From Oscillospiraceae bacterium (lineage in GTDB: Bacteria; Bacillota; Clostridia; Oscillospirales; Oscillospiraceae): DNA of 64,000 bases. The stretch spans positions 53,714 to 117,713 of the forward strand of contig JAAWPV010000079.1 in NCBI GenBank assembly GCA_022800215.1. The letters run 5' to 3'. The translations under genes were made by a program, and so were the position numbers. The first letter of the stretch is position 1; the number at the start of each line of letters is the position of its first letter. Below the pieces are notes generated by a model. That model was given only the letters and a program-made list of their open reading frames with translations, did not search any database and was not told the DNA's origin. This document shows positions 45,001 through 48,000 of this stretch, one piece after another.

Positions 45001-48000
45001 AGGGCAAGAGAGTATGCTTCGCCGGCCCCCACCGCGATGGCTTCGCCTCCGCTTAGGGTGCCAATTTTCTGATAGTTACTGGAACCATTTATCGTGCTTT
45101 CCGTATAATTCGCGCTTATGTTATTGCTAAATGTTGTACCAAAAGGAACACCCAATTGGCCAAAATTATTCCGGCCGAAGGTATATACAGTGCCCGTCAG
45201 AATGTTTCCATCCTCATCTTTGGTTCCGCGCACAATTATGGAATGCTCATCGCCAGCGGCAATGGCCACCACGTCCATCATGGAGGTTCTGCCCTCATTG
45301 TTGGTAGAACCGGCGTTAGCCAAGCCTTCTGCCACACTGTTCTCCAACATCACAGCGGTGGGAACAGCACTTTCGCCATAGCCCATCAAGATGGGATTCG
45401 GATTGAACCAGCTGAAGGCCAAACCCAGTTGGCCATACTGGTTGGAACCAAAGGCCACCACCGAACCATTACCCAACAGCACCAGGGTATGATTCCGTCC
45501 TACAGCTACATCTTCCACATTACCTAAAGTTGCGCCACCGCCACGGTTAACTTGAACAAGCGCCACTCCGCTACGATAGCTCAAGCCACCGCTGTTGCCG
45601 GTGTACATGGCACCCAACTGGCCGGATTCATTTTCACCCCAGCCATACAGGTTCTTGTCCAAGGTAAGCGCGAAGGACTGATAGGCGTGCGCATATACCT
45701 TATTGATGTCAGACAAAGGCAATATGCCCGCAGGATTAGACCCCTGGCTGGGTCCCTTCACGCTGCCCGGTGTACAGCGGTAGGGAGCGGGATCCGCCGT
45801 TACAGTGGGGTCCCAGGTATCGCCGGTACCCAACTGGCCATGATTATCATGACCCCAGCTATAAACAACTCCGTCCAAAACCGCCAAAGAGTGCTCATCG
45901 CCAGCGGCTACACTTGTAGCCCCGTCAAAATAGCCGCTTCCAGTCGTCACTCCTTCAGGAGCTACCACCTGGAAGGGATAGCACCGATCTGTCCGGTCAT
46001 CCCAACCCAAGCCTAATTGGCCATAGCTATTGCGGCCCCAAGCGTAGATATCACCGTTGGAACTGCGGGCCAAAACATGGTTGGCACCCACAGCCACTTC
46101 TTCAATCAAATTCAGCCGCCCGCTATTACCCAGGTTTTTCACCTGAAGCGGGAAAGTGGTATAAGGAACTTCCTCGCCTGTGTAACCTATGCCAAGTTGC
46201 CCATAGGTATTGTCACCCCAAGTCCAAACTTCGCCGTTCGACTTCAGGGCCACTGTAAAGTTCTCACCCGCCAAAATTCTGGGCTTGGTAAAGTCATCCG
46301 CATCCTTAACGATTACATCAAAGCTGGTGGTATACCGTTCCGGGTAGCGAGGGTCGCTAACCGTAATAGTAGCAACTTCATTCAATCTTCCCTCTACCGG
46401 ATCGAACCGTCCATCGTTAGGTTCAATAGGAATATAAGTCAGAATACCATCCGGCGTACTGGAATACAGCAGCGCCACATAGTCCTCCATTCCCTCTTCC
46501 GAATAAGGATAAGAGCGGTTCCGCTCGGTCAGGTTAAATCCCACATCATAATACTGACCGATTCCTTCCTTATATATAACAATATATTGCTCACTGGTGA
46601 TGGTCAACTGATCAGGCAGTCGCTTCTCTACAATCTCCAGTGCATCGGGGTCCGTTTCCTCAAACATACCCGGGATACTGGCGTAGCGGTTGGTCAGTGT
46701 GCTTTGGCCAGTGGGCTTTCCGGTCATGGCATCAATTTCGTTTGTCCAGACCCAAACCTTATTAAAAATCAGGCTTTCCTCATAACTCCCACCAGTAAGC
46801 ACCGGGATAGAGGTATCTCGGCCCGAATAAGCTTCATTACCCAGCCGACCGGTGGAACCATTACCAACCGCCCGGACGGTACCATCTTCAAACCAGAAAA
46901 CAGTATAGTTGATACCCGCGGCCACGCCAGCAATCGAGCCGTAAGCATCCTTCAAGTAATTCGTTACTTGATAGTCTGCATTTTGCTGCCCCCAGACTTC
47001 TTGAGGCGTCTGCCCTTCAGGCCGTCCAGAGGTCTCTGCCGAACCGCCGATACCCAACTGATGACTGTAGTTATAGCCCCATGTATATACCCGGCCATCC
47101 TCAGTTACTGCAGCAGTGTGGTTATCGCCTACGCTCAGGGAAACGACCTTGATATCTCTGGTGCCCCAATCCACCTTAATGGGCGCACGTTGAACCACAT
47201 CGGCAGTAATGTTGCCCAACTCACCTTGCAGGTTACTGCCCCAGCCCCAAACCGTAGTCGCACCACTCATTTCTACGGTCAAAGCCTGAGTGTGGCCTCG
47301 GGTTAGAATCGTAGTGCCTCCCGAAGAATCGTCATCGCCGGTAGCCGCACCACCTGCGGCAATTTCCACCGCATAGGCCATATTCGCGTCTTGAATCACA
47401 ACCGGAGAAGTAGATCTTGCCCATTCTTCTGAGTCAATACCCAACTGGCCGCCCCGGTTATCGCCCCAAGTGTAGATCTTACCATCGTTAGCAAGCGCCA
47501 CACTAAAGCTACTGCCCGCGGCAATCTGAACTACTTTCGCTCCATTTGGCATCTCTACCTTCTGTGCATAGAAATGCTCCCGATTTTGGCTGTCATCGTT
47601 AAAACTTCCAAGTCCCAACTGGCCTTGCTCATTTCGACCCCAAGAGTAGACGTCGCCATCAGCAGTCAAGGCCAGCGAGTGGCTGGCGCCCGCAGCGATG
47701 GCTACTACACCGGTCAGCACCTGCTTCTGCCCATCAACCTCCGCAATCACTTTCTGAGGATATTGAATGATCGTGCTGGAGCTGTCCACGCCTGCCTGGC
47801 CCAACTGGTTTACGCCCCAAGCATAAACGCAGCCCGTAGTGGCATCCAGTGCAAGAGAGTGCCGGGCGCCCACAGCCACCATGGAGATTCCTGTCAAAGG
47901 GGTGCCATTTCGATCCAAGTAGATCGGCTGCGGCGTCAACACCGTATCTTGATAAGCCGCTGTCAACTGGCCATCTCCGGCAGCACCCCAGCCGCTGACT